From assembly GCF_033115175.1 (NCBI RefSeq), contig NC_084838.1, positions 90,361,968 through 90,425,967 of the forward strand: 64,000 bases of DNA, written 5' to 3'. Position 1 is the stretch's first letter. Every line of letters begins with the position of its first letter. The DNA is from Lepus europaeus. Lineage: Eukaryota; Chordata; Mammalia; Lagomorpha; Leporidae. The position numbers were made by a program, and so were the translations under genes. This document shows, one piece after another, positions 22,041-34,700 of the stretch. The notes under the pieces were generated by a model that searched no databases, was not told the DNA's origin, and saw only the letters and a program-made list of their open reading frames with translations.

Positions 22041-22392
22041 GGCCAGCGCCATGGCTCAACAGGCTAATCCTCCGCCTAGCGGCGCTGGTACACCAGGTTC
22101 TAGTCCCGGTCGGGGCGCCGGATTCTGTCCCGGTTGCCCCTCTTCCAGGCCAGCTCTCTGCTATGGCCCTGGAAGGCAGTGGAGGATGGCCCAAGTGCTT
22201 GGGCCCTGCACCCCGTGGGAAACCAGGAAAGGTACCTGGCTCCTGCCTTCGGACTTGCGCGGTGCGCTGGCCACAGCACGCCGGCTGCGGTGGCCATTGG
22301 AGGGTGAACCAACAGCAAAAGGAAGACCTTTCTCTCTGTCTCTCTATCTCTCACTGTCCAATTTGCCTGTCAAAAATAAAAAAATAAAATAA
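22041..22392 (+). mobile_element. C SINE in old L1
   Basis: GGCCAGCGCCATGGCTCAAC start, TCTAGTCCCGGTCGGGGCGC box, CT-rich segment and AAAATAAAATAAA tail. Counterpart 61901-62252. Confidence 0.92.
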
Positions 22393-22560
22393 AACTGTTT
22401 AAATTGAAAGATCAATTCAGTAAAGTTGTAAGCTACAAAATAAACACACAAAAAAGGAGTGGCTTTTTTGTGTGCAATGATGAACTTACATAAACAGAAA
22501 TCAAAAAAGAAATTCCATTCATAAGAGTCACAAAATTTCAAATATTTAAGAATATATCTT

Positions 22561-22911
22561 GGCCGGCGCCGTGGCTTAACAGGCTAATCCTCCGCCTTGC
22601 GGCGCCGGCAAACCGGGTTCTAGTCCCGGTCGGGGCGCCAGATTCTATCCCAGTTGCCCCTCTTTCAGGCCAGCTCTCTGCTATGGCCCAGGAGTGCAGT
22701 GGAGGATGGCCCAAGTGTTTGGGCCCTGCACCCGCATGGGAGACCAGGAGAAGCACCTGGCTCCTGGCTTCGGATCAGCGCGATGCGCCGGCCGCAGCGG
22801 CCATTGGAGGGTGAACCAATGGCAAAAGGAAGACCTTTCTCCCTGTCTCTCTCTCTCACTATCCACTCTGCCTGTCAAAAAAATAAATAAATTTTAAAAA
22901 ATTTTAAAAAA
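22561..22911 (+). mobile_element. C SINE in old L1
   Basis: Perfect 13-base duplication AAGAATATATCTT at 22548-22560 and 22912-22924. Counterpart 62422-62775. Confidence 0.95.
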
Positions 22912-24162
22912 AAGAATATATCTTAACCAGGAGGGAAAAAAACTCTCTAAGATGATTATCAAACATTGATGAAATAAAGCATCAAGGACACAAAAAATAG
23001 AAAGATAATCCTTGCTAATGGATCAGAAGAATCAATATAATTAAAATGTCTTTACTACCTAAAGACTCAATGCAAATTCTATCAAAATATCAATGACATT
23101 CTTTGCAGCATTAGAAAAAGTAATCCAAAGTTCATATAGACTCACAATATATCCAGAATACCAATAGGGATCCTGTAAAGAAAAATCAAGCTGAAGCATC
23201 ACAATACCTGACCTCAAAGATTATTACAAAATTATAGCACTGGCAAAAAAAAAAAAATCCCTGAAAAATAGTTCAATGGAACAGAATAGAGAATCCAGAA
23301 ATATATCCACACACAGAAAGCCAACTGATTTTTGACAAAAGTGCTCAAACAATACAGTGGAGTGGACAATCTCTTCAACAAATGGTGCTGCCCCAACACG
23401 ATGTACATATGTAGAAGAATGAAATTAGATCCACACCTCTCACCTACAAAAATGAACTCAAGATGCATCAAAGATCTAAATTTGAAATCTGAGACTGGGA
23501 GAAAATTTAGGGGAAACACGAAAAGACATTTGTGTAGGAGACGACTTCTTGGGCAAGACCCCCATGCACAGGCAACAAACCAAAACTAAACAAATGGAAC
23601 TATATCAAACTCAAAGGCTTTTGTACAGCAAAGAAAATAATAGAGTGAAGAGACATCCAGTAGAATGGTAAAAGTATTCACAAACCACCTATCTGGCAAA
23701 CGATTAAAATCCAAAGATATCAGCAACTTAAAAACAACCAAAAAGGCAAACAATCCAGTTGAGAAATGGACAAATGACATCAATAGACACTTCTCGAAAA
23801 AGAAATACAAATGGCCGAAAAACATGTGAAAAAATGGTTAACATCACTAGCAACCGGGGAAATGAAAATCAAAACCATAATGAGATACCACCTCACCCCT
23901 GTCAGAATGGCTGAAATCCAAACACAGAGGGTAACAAATAGGATGAGGAAGTAGTAAAGGGTAAGATAACATTTATACACTGTTGGAGGGATTGTAAGTT
24001 AGTGTAGCCACTGTGGGAAATAGTGTGGAGATTTCTTACGAAACTAGAAATAGAATTGCCATATGATCCGGCAATATCACTTATGGGAATATAGCCAAAA
24101 TATTCAATACAATGTATCAGAAAGATACCTGAACCATGATGTTTATAGCAGCACTGTTCACC

Positions 24163-24250
24163 AGAGATATAGAATCACGTCATCTGCAAACAGGGATAAT
24201 TGGTCTGCTGTTGCTTTAAGATTTGCTGTCAATGGGTGAAATGATCATTT
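24163..24250 (-). mobile_element. Short L1 ORF2 fragment
   Basis: The - strand reads LSLFADDVIL-like codons (CATCTGCAAACAGGGATAAT on the + strand), the reverse transcriptase active-site region. It is opposite in strand to the L1 just before it. Confidence 0.5.
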
Positions 24251-25353
24251 TTCCATTCAACTATGGTCTACAGCCACTGTCTATATTACCACTAAACAAG
24301 GGGCCTATTGATTTTTCTGTTATATATTTTTTCTTGAAATATAAACTCTTCTTACCATAATGTGAATTTAACATAAGTTATCTCAAAAGCTTAAAAAAAA
24401 GACAGAAGGAAAGGGAGATGGAAGAGATTGGAACGGAGAGAGAGAAAGAGAAGGAGGAAGGAATATCACGCTGTTCTTAGAACTGTGTCTAAATTTAAAA
24501 ATGAATGAAAGGCAGAAGGAAGAAGGACAAGGCAGATGGAGAGAGAGGGAGAGAGAAGGAATATCATTAGAATTATACCTACAAATTACATCCAATCTAT
24601 TATAAACCATTAAGATTAAAATTTAAAATTTTTATAAAAATAAGAATAGATATTTAAAAAACATTTTTTACATCATAATATAGTAACCCATAAATTCTTA
24701 TCAGTATATTTAAAATTTTAACAATAACCACATAACTTAAAAATGTTTTAAAAGACATTCTTCATTTTATTATTTTGAAACTTTATGATAAAAAGTGAAC
24801 TGAAATTAAATATTCATTAGATAATTAAATATTTAAAAGATTTAAACATTGGTAAGATGGATATGTTATTGCTACGTGCCTTTCCATAGAAATTATAGCT
24901 ACATGGATTTTCATAGAAAAGTTTGAAGTCCATTGCATAGTTTGCCTTTACTCACTTGTCCAAAGGGACTAGCCTCATGTCAAATGCTCAGTAGTTTATG
25001 TGGCCAGATTGGAAAGTATTCTCCCAAATGGCTTATTGACACAGTCTGGAGACCAAACCTGCCCAACAGCACAAATACCTTAGAGCCGTGGTATCATACC
25101 ACCTGGGCATTGAGAAGAAAAACCACAACATATTTCCAACTGGTGTTTTTCACCAGGACGAAGAACCTCAGGTGCACAGCCCCAGGGAAGAATGTGTCAG
25201 GCTTGGCTGAAAGAAGTCAGGGGTCATTAGAATGACCTGTTCAACTCACACTAATACACACACACACACACACACAGAGACATATATGCTTACACCAGGC
25301 TGACACTCAGGTTTCATCACCACTCATACTGCAGCTTTGCAGACATTTCTAAG
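24251..25353. other. Upstream region of receptor B exon 1
   Basis: Holds a purine-rich stretch (24395-24570) that looks like a diverged tandem duplication ending twice in GGAATATCA, then unique DNA and a (CA)n near 25255-25277. It should contain the promoter of receptor B, but I see no TATA box close to the ATG. Confidence 0.5.
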
Positions 25354-25550
25354 ATGCTCCCTGTGGCTTCTATCCTCTGTCTTCTGCAAATTTTCCTCCC
25401 TGTGTGCAGTTTGGCTGCACCCAGTCCCATGTTCACATCGAAATCCAGTGTATACAAGGACGGAGATGCAGTCATTGGAGGGTTTTTCCCTCTTCATACT
25501 TTTATAATGGACAGTGACATCAACAAGCCTACGGAAACAATTTACACTCA
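25354..25550 (+). CDS. V2R exon 1: signal peptide and start of the ligand-binding domain
   Basis: The ATG at 25354 has A at -3, a good Kozak context. The first ~21 residues ([21 protein letters not shown]) are a hydrophobic signal peptide, here quoted only as far as the likely cleavage site. The mature part contains [15 protein letters not shown], the first strand of class C receptor ligand domains (compare GDIILGGLFPIHF in the calcium-sensing receptor). The donor is CA|GTAGGT at 25551; continuing past it meets a TAG at 25552-25554. The exon ends in phase 2, which exactly suits the one-base start of exon 2 at 50273, giving a CAG codon across the junction. The mature part of this exon has no cysteine. 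It is the only exon 1 in the window and lies 7.2 kb after exon 6 of receptor A, so it should belong to receptor B. Confidence 0.85.
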
Positions 25551-28500
25551 GTAGGTGACTTTTCATTGATTCTTTTTCTTTTATCAGGATGGATAATACT
25601 GAGGGAATCTGTGGATCAATGCTCTTTGCATCTCTGTCTATCCTTCTCTAATCTCATCATAACCATTCAAAATTTATTTTATCTCTACCTGTTGACTTGT
25701 TTTCTCCAGCAAAGAAGGAAAAGACTATTCTGTGACGTTCTCATTGTTGAAGGGGAAGGAGGTTATTCTATTTTCTTCCCTATTCTCTCAATTTGTAAGG
25801 ACTCAAAGAACAGTGAAAAATGACACTTCACTTATTCCACCGTACTCATCTCTCCTTCTGTCTAAGCCGTTCTGCATGTGATCAAATGATATTCTAGAGG
25901 AAGACAATTAAATTCGTTGCCATTAGTTTACGTCTACAACGCAGAGTGTTCTTTCCACAAAGTCAAAGATCTGATATCTTTCATGAGATAAACAAATCCT
26001 AATGTCTCCGCAGAATAACCACTCATAATTACTCCGTGGAAAGTTTTTTTCTGTAGATGTCAGTTACATTTTTCAAATAAATTTTGGATCACTATTTCAT
26101 GCCTAGGGTGCTACATGCAACCTGGAGCCACTAGTTAGTCCAGGAATAAGGGATTAATATTATGTGATATTATCTCTCCTATCAAAATTGATTCTGATTC
26201 ACATTTTGGAACTTTTAAATGACAGGTCCAATGTCAATTGCTAGTTAATAAATGGGTGAAGCCAAATTTCAGGGGATTCGAGCAGACAACTGTGCTATTG
26301 AGAGAAGGGATGCTGCTGAAGGCAACAGTTGCTTACTTTATCAAAATATCACAACACAAGTGTTGGTATGCTAGCTAGACACATTGGGGAATGGGGATGC
26401 AAATTTAGTAATTGGGGCCACTGCTTTGCCATTGATGGTATGCATCTTTGTAATATTCCTTTTTATGTATACATGTTTATAAATTATTTTTATTCTCTGA
26501 ATACTCTGTGTTTACCTATGTTATTTCTTTACATAATTTCCCAAATTGTATATGCATATTGTTCTCCAAGGGTTTTATGGGCACACTTTTAATCTGATGT
26601 TTGCTGAGGACTACTGTCTCTTAATCAGCGTGAGACATGCAGAACTTGGGGGAGGTTGAATCAGAGAAGTTGGGTCTAAATATACAAAGATGTTTTAAAT
26701 TTTAAAAATATACACACTACTTGTTGGAGATGGTAAAGAGTTTATTCAATGAGAACTTCTCCACAGGCATGAGGACCACTGCAATGATTTTTTAAGAGGG
26801 GCAATGATTCTGGACTTCAGTCCACACACAGCATGGTGTAATGGGAATTTATAGTCCAGGAGCAGAGTGGAGAAAGTGGATGGAAAAATGCCAATGGGAG
26901 ACAGAGATGGAAGGGGAGATTCTGGGAAAACTGATCTAACAGGGTTACGACTGAAGGAAGCCTAGACTCATCAGGCATCACTTAGGTACAGCAGAGGTTG
27001 AGAAACTATTCAGATCTTAAGTGTGATAGATATTAAAGACACATTACCAGGAATGGTGTTGAAGTAGAGTATGCAATGACAACCACATAAATCCCAAAGC
27101 TGAGACCTAGTTTTCAAAGTGTTTAGGAAATTTTGAGTCTTGACAAGGAGTAAATTCTGTCAGGGCAAAGCTTGTTTCATCCATGACAGCACCTACCTAA
27201 TGCTGTATCTTGTGTGGCTTCCGTGATTTCATTCTTGCATCAATTTTAAGATATTTCTAATTACCTAAGAGGTTCTTTTACTATACTTTGGAAGAAAGTA
27301 TATAGACATTTGATAGATTTTTGAGCACAGGACATACAGCTTTGTAGTCTGATTAAAGCAAATGTATCCTTGGAAGTAAAATGTATGCATTCTAGGATGT
27401 GTATCTGAGGATATATTGAAATGGTCAAGGAGATATGGAATTACGTTACTTTGGCTCAAAAATTTTTGAAATCTATGCATTTTTTCAAGTAAACACCTTC
27501 CATGATATTTTTGAAGACCTTTTATTTGCTACTGGATCTGGATATTGTGCCAGAGACTCTTTCAGAAACATACTAATTGAAAAACTTCTTGGTCAGGCAC
27601 GAGACAGTATGTCCTTTACATTTACTGTTTAAAATGGCCTTATTCAATGCTCTCAAATGGTTTCTCTGCTTGTATAAATCATAGGAATATATCCTTCAAT
27701 AATTTGTACTTACCATTTGTCCACTTTAATATAGACCTTTACTATTTTGAGGGCAATTTAACATATTGAGAGTAAGAAATATTTGGTTGGCAACTATTTG
27801 AAAAAAAAAAACATTTTACTCGGTTGTTGCTTGTTTGGAGTATTTTTCAGAATAGCATGACTAAGGTTAATACAAATGTGAACATTTATGTAGAGTAGCA
27901 TCGAATGATTTTTTTCTCACTTTTATTTTTTCCATACATCCTCAATGTACAATTTTAGAAATACGCATGTGTTAAGCCAATACTTTATTTTTCTTCATAA
28001 ACTTCCTAAAGTTTCTGGAGTTTACTTTGCAGCAAATATGAATATATCAACACTATCATATTTCACTATGGTTTCATTTCACTGTTAATTGGATAATTCA
28101 TTTCTCTACTGATTGCCAGTACCACATTTCTGATTAATGAAACACTGTATGTCTAACCAAGTCACTTGTCTATTTTATATTCTTTCCTTCTGATGTATCA
28201 TATATTCTGGCGCCATTACCACTGTGGTTAAAGTAGTCTAGTTAATAAATAATTGTAATTACTGTTTCTAAAAAAATCACTGTCTTCTTACCTTTATGAA
28301 GTTTTTTTCACTAATTTCCTAAACTTCTCATGATTCTAAAAAACCTTCTATGTGATTTTGGCCATATTGGTTTAAAAACAAACTCTCCTTCAAATTTTTA
28401 TTATTTTTAGTTTTATTTGAAATATAGACAGAGAGTGATCTCACTTCTGCTGGTTCTATATCCAAATATCTACAACAGACTGGAACTCAATAAGACTGTC

Positions 28501-31500
28501 CTATGAGTGTCAATGACCCAAGAAATTTATTCATCACCTGCTACATGCCAGAGTGCACATTTGCAGGAAGCAGGAACACAAGTAGAGGAAATGGAACTTG
28601 AACCAGGCACTTTAATACAGGATGTGGATCTCCCAAAAGGTTACTTAACTGCTGCCAAAGCACACAATAGGACTTTTATTTTGAGTGTGTTAACTTTGGG
28701 AACATTTTTGGCATAGAAATATTATACTTAATGTTTTTTATGTTGCTAAGTAGATTTGTAGTTTTTTCCATAAGTCAAAACAAGTTTTCTTAACTCTTTT
28801 CCTACACTCAATATGTATTTCCCAATAATATGTTATCTATACCACATTAAGAACTCATATATTTAGTTCATAGTTTGTTATGATTGGAACAAACCTCTGC
28901 ATTTTCTCTTGTATGTCCCAGATAAATAGTCCTATCCTTTACAAAATACTAATACCTGATGCTTTCTTTTCACCTGCTATATTATTTTTTTAACTTTTAT
29001 TTAATGAATATAAATTTCCAAAATACAGCTTATGGATACACTGGCTTCCCCCCCCCCCCGGTGACTTCCCTCCAACCTGCAACCATCCCCTCTCCCGCTC
29101 CCTCACCCCTTCCATTCACATCAAGATTCATTTTCGATTCTCTTTATATAGAGAAGATCAATTTAGCATATATTAAGTAAAGATTTCATTAGTTTGCACC
29201 CACACAGAACATAAAATGTAAAATACTGTTTGAGTACTAGTTATAGCATTAAATCACAATGTACAGCACATTTAGGACAGAGATCCTACATGAGGAGTAA
29301 GTACACAGTGACTCCTGTTGTTGACTTAACTAATTGACACTCTTGTTTATGGCATCAGTAATCTCCCTAGGCTCTAGTCATGAGTTGCCAAGGCTATGGA
29401 AGCCTTTTTGAGTTCACCGACTCTGATCTTATTTAGACAAGGCCATAGTCAAAGTGGAAGTTCTCTCCTCCCTTCAGAGAAAGGTACCTCCTTCTTTGAT
29501 GACCTGTTCTTTCCACTGGGATCTCACTCACAGAGATCTTTCATTTAGGTCATTTTTTTTGCCAGAGTGTCTTGGCTTTCCAGGCCTGCTCCCTGGTAGT
29601 CTAGTGGTTAGGATTCAGCACTATCACCTGCTATGTTACTGTATACATAAATCTTAGTTTCTAGATATCCACAGAACATTTCGGTGCTAACAAAAATCAC
29701 TCTGTTGACCCTGATTTGAATGGGAATGTTCTTAACCAAGATCCTTTAAGCCTGCTGGTTCCACAACACCCAGTGGAGGTCACAACTCCTCAATAATGTG
29801 GACCATAGTGTTGGTAAAAACACATCTCTCTGGCAGTGGAGAATGCAAGGTGTCCAGCGCATAACAAATCTTCCCAGGCAGACAAATCAATTAATTCACA
29901 AGCTTTTATTGGGATTCCGCTCCTGGGCGAGGTTCCACCCTCCCAACAGGACAGGGGCCAGGGAAGTCGTGCATCAGAGGTTGGGAGGGCTCCTTTTATA
30001 GATACAGGGCGTGGGGGTTAAAGGTTGAGGCAGCTCTGATCCTCTTTGGTTTAACTTTAGGCACCTGCGGGGACCTTGACAGGACTTTTCTTCCCCAGAA
30101 GTGCAGGTAGGGACTCTCCATTCCTGGAAGTATAGGCCTTCTCTCCTTGCAGATCCCTAAGCTACCAGAGAAATATTCCTGTGGAGAGTAGTCTTCGTGT
30201 GGGGGTGATCTTCTTCACTTGTCCTTCAGCAACCCATTATTGTTAATCACTGCTTTATGTATCAGTAACATCACGCTTATCCCTGAAGTTTTCAGGTTTT
30301 TTGAATTTACTTTTATGATTGACATTATATACATTTATATATTTATTGGTTAGAATGTGTTATTTTGATACTTGTTAAAACTGTAGAATGATGAAATCAA
30401 GCTCTTTAATATATCCATCAACTTAGATAACTCTCTGACAAATACGAAAAGGGTTTTGCTTCAGTTGCATTTAAAAAACTTTAAGGAGATCTCCTCCTCT
30501 TAAACCACTATATTCAATCAGAAATATGAGCTACATTTTGTCAAAAAGGTTTACATATTTCAAGAGATCATAATTCTCCTAGCAGAAATTTAAGAACATT
30601 AAATGTGAGAATAAGTTTTAAAGATTTATATACGTTCAATTTGGGACATGCTCAATCGGACTTGCCCCAAATGGTGGAGTTAGAAATGTGCCAGGGGATT
30701 CTAATACAATCCCATCAAGGTGGCATGTACCAGTGCCATCTCACTAGTCAAAGTGATCAATTTCAGTTCACAACTGATCAGACTGATAGTTCTAAGAGTC
30801 AAAGGGATCACACAAACAAGACTACTGTCTGCTAATACTAACTGATAGAACCAAAAGGGAGAGAACCATCCAACATGGGAAGCAGGATACACAGCAGAAT
30901 CATAGAATGGCAGATGTCCTAAACAGCACTCTGGCCTCAGAATTAGCCGTTAAGGCATTCGGATCTGGCTGAAGAGCCCATGAGAGTATTGTAGGCATGG
31001 AAAGCCAAGACACTCTGGGAAAAAAAAAAAAAAACCTAAATGAAAGAGCTCTGCAAGTGAGATCCCAGTAGAAAGAATGGGCCATCAAAGAAGGAGGTAC
31101 CTTTCTCTGAAGGAAGGACAGAACTTCCACTTTGACTATGACCTTGTCTAAATAAGGTTGAAGTCCAAGAACTCAACAGGCTTCCATAGCCTTGGCAACT
31201 CATGACTAGAGCCTAGGGAGAATAGTGACGCCATAAACAAGAGTGTCAATTAGTTAAGTCAACAACAGGAGTCACTGTGTACTTACTCCTCATGTGGGAG
31301 CTCTGTCCTTAATGTGTTGTCCAATGTGAATAAATGCTATAACTAGTACTGAAACAGTATTTTACATTTTATGTTCTGTGTGGGTGCAAACTAATGAAAT
31401 CTTTACTTAATATATGCTAAATTGATCTTCTGTATATAAAGATAATTGAAAATGAATCTTGATGTGAATGGAATGGGAGAGGAGCGGGAGTTGGGAGGGT

Positions 31501-31710
31501 TGCAGGTGGGAGGGAAGTTATGGGGAGGAAAAGCCAATGTAATCCATAAATTGTACTTTGGAAATTTATATTTACTAAATAAAAGTTTTTTAAAAATATT
31601 TATTTATTAATTCATTCATTTATTTAAAAGAGTTACAGAGAGGGACATTTATTTAAAAGACAGAGTTACAGATAGGGCGATACAAACATACACACACATA
31701 CAGAAAGAGG

Positions 31711-31748
<38 letters not shown>

Positions 31749-34700
31749 TCTTCTATCCGCTGGTTCAGTCTCCAAATGAGCACAATTCCAGAGGCAGGGA
31801 CAAGTTAAAACCCTAAACATGGAACTCCATCCGGGTCTCCCATGTGGGTCTCCCATGTGGGTGCAGTGGCCCAAGTACTTGTGCCATCTTCTGCTGTTTT
31901 TCCCAGCATATTACCAGGGAGCTGTTTCAGAAATGGTGGAGAAAGAACTCCAACCAGTATGCAAATGGAAGCCAGCATCACAGGCAATGGGTTAACCTGC
32001 TGTGCCAAATGCTAGCATCCCTAGGGAAATTTTTTAAAGATTTTATTTGTTTGAGAGAGTTCCTGAGAGTTAGAGTTACAGACAGTGAGAGAGAGAGACA
32101 GAGAGAAAGGTCTTCCTTCTGTTGGTTCACTCCCCAGATGACCGCAATGGCTGGAGCTGCGCCAATCCAAAGCCAGGAGCCAGGAGCTTCTTCCCAGTCT
32201 CCCACACGGGTGCAGGGGCCCAAGAACTTGGGACATCTTCTACTGCTTTCCCAGGCCACAGCAGAGAGCTGAATTGGAAGAGAAGCAGCTGGTACTAGAA
32301 CCAGCATACCTTCTGTGCCAAGGAGCCAACCCTTATCCCTAGGGAATTTTTATAATATACTGGGGTGGGGGGCATTTACAGCATGCTCATATAAAGTTCC
32401 TAAAGAACAAATATGTTCCTTCTATTTCAGTATTCTGTTACACTTAACCTTCTTTTTATATATCCTATTATTTTTATTTCTTTTTTAAAATTTTATTTAA
32501 GCTAAACAAGTTCCATGTATTTCATATACACAGATTTAGGAACATAGTAACATTTCCCTTACTCCCCTCCTCCCCGCTAACAATCCAAATTTTCCTCCTA
32601 CTCCCTCTCACATTCCTACTCTTAATTTTGACAAAGATCTATTTGCAGTTTATTTAATGATGGCATAGTTAACCTTACAGTAAGTAAAAGAGTTCAACAA
32701 ATAGTATGAAGAGAGAAAAAAAATAAAACACTGTACTTCAACGGAAGAGACAAAGGCTATCAACAATCATGGCATCCCAAAAGTCGTTTTCATACCAATA
32801 TATTACATTTCATATATCCTGTTTATTTAACACTCCCTAGAATGGTTAATATCTTCTTATTAAGTCTTAGAAAAAACTAATCTATAAGTACATTTAGGTT
32901 GGCTGTATTTGGAATTTTACTTTTTGAAAATTGTTGAAACCTCATAACAATATTTGCATAATTGTCTCTATTTTATAGTTGAGTCAGTTTAAGTAATACA
33001 ATTTTCCTTTTTCTGAGATCAAGTTGATGGATTTTAAATTATATATGTGACTTTTTTGTTCAGCAATCCTTTTAATATTTACTTCCTGAAAACTACTTTT
33101 CTTCATCCGAAATCACTCAGTCACAGCCCTTTTATTGATCTTTCGAAATAATTTGATCTGCTGGCTTTTTTGGGTTTTTTTGTTTGTTTGTTTTTGTTTT
33201 TGTTTTAAACAGGTGTTTTTTTTGTTGTTGTTGTTTTGTTTTTTTGTTTTTTGACAGGCAGAGTGGATAGTGAGAGAGAGAGACAGGGAGAAAGGTCTTC
33301 CTTTTTGCCGTTGGTTCACTCTCCAGTGGCCGCTGCGGCCGGTGCATCTGGCTGATCCGAAGCCAGGAGCCAGGTGCTTCTCCTGGTCTCCCATGCGGGT
33401 GCAGGACCCAAGCACTTGGGCCATCTTCCACTGCCTTCCAGGGCCATAGCAGAGAGCTGGCCTGGAAGAGGGGCAACTGGGATAGAATCCGGCGCCCCAA
33501 CCGGGACTAGAACCCGGTGTGCCGGCGCCGCAAGGCGGAGGATTAGCCTGTTAAGCCATGGCGCCGGCCGATCTGCTGGCTTTAAAAAAAAAAAAAAAAA
33601 GGTTTACTTATTTTATTCATAAGACAAAGTGATAGAGAGAGGGAAAGAGACAGAGAGAGATCTTGCATTCTCTTGTTCACAACCCAAATGGCCCCAACAC
33701 CTGGATCTAGTTCAGCCTGAAGCCAGGAGCCTGGAACTCAACCTAGGTCTCCCACAGGAGCAAGAGAGGTTCTGTACTAGGGCCATCTTCTGCTGCCTTC
33801 CCGTGCACATTAGCAGGAAGCTGGATCTGAAGTGAAGCTACTGGGGCTCCAACCAATGATCTTATAGCATTTTGGCAGAGCAAGAGGCAGCTTAACATAC
33901 TGTTCCACAACACTGACCCCTTGCTGACTTTTTCATTATGATTTACTTGACATGCCTTTTATTTCTCTCAATCAGTTTTAATCTCCATCCCCTTAAATCA
34001 TTTTAGATATTCTTTATTTCTTATACCCTTATTTTGAGATCAAGGCTTAACTCACATGCTTTCTGTTCATTTACATTCAAGTAATTTAATGCTCAACTCC
34101 TTTGTCTAAGACCAGACAATTCCATTCCCTTCATTTTCCCTTTCCCTCTGTATCTCCTGAACTCTGTGCTGCTATTTCTAATCACTGCTTTGATTTCCTA
34201 TTTGACCTTGGAGCTCCTCATAAGAGTAACTATGGATTTATATGTTCATGTGACTGTTTACTATATTTTGATATTTAATGAGGATATAGTGTCTTTTTGT
34301 GTGTCTGTGATTTAACAACTGAATTTCAAAATTGCAAGCTCCTTTGACAAGCTACTGAATCAGAATTTCTCTGTATTCTGACTGCTTCAGTGATTAATTG
34401 TGGTGTAGAACTTGTTGGTAGGCAAAGATGGGTACCAGTTTAGATTAATAGGCCTTATCAGCATTTATTTTTATTGACAAACAGCAAGTGTACATTTTAT
34501 GAGTACAATGTAATATTTCTATACATGCATATATTTTAATTATATTAGTATAATTAGCATCAATTCCTTCATATAGTCAAGGTTTCTTTGTAGTGTGTAC
34601 ATTCAGAAGCAGAGTAGGTCATTATTAACTATTACCATACGGTGCAACAGAACACCAACAGGCTCATGTTTACAATAAGGGAAGACAATACTTTTTATTT

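Larger units (their letters stand above)
3747..24160 (+). repeat. Tandem segmental duplication, unit A copy
   Basis: This segment aligns collinearly with 43981-64000: same gene exons, introns, SINEs, L1 fragments and LTR in the same order. The offset is 40234 at the left edge, 40261 at exon 6 and about 39860 after 21.4 kb, the drop being explained by one SINE present only here. Identity looks like about 98-99 percent by eye. The alignment reaches the right end of the window, so the true right limit is not seen. Confidence 0.93.
21405..24162 (+). mobile_element. Old L1 fragment, interrupted by an LTR and two SINEs
   Basis: ORF2-derived sequence in broken frames (for example [16 protein letters not shown] near 23350, then KTCEKMVNITSNRGNENQNH near 23815), typical of an old mammalian L1 family. 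It is split by 21590-21960 (LTR), 22041-22390 and 22561-22911 (SINEs). Counterpart from 61264 to the window end. Confidence 0.8.

Noticed and set aside
21847..22194. 115-codon - strand frame spanning the LTR and next SINE as a retroviral protein
   Set aside because: It crosses the LTR edge, L1 and SINE sequence and has no retroviral domain.
25356..25823. Second small gene at 25566-25823 after exon 1
   Set aside because: An 85-codon frame without family likeness or splice support; likely chance in intron 1.
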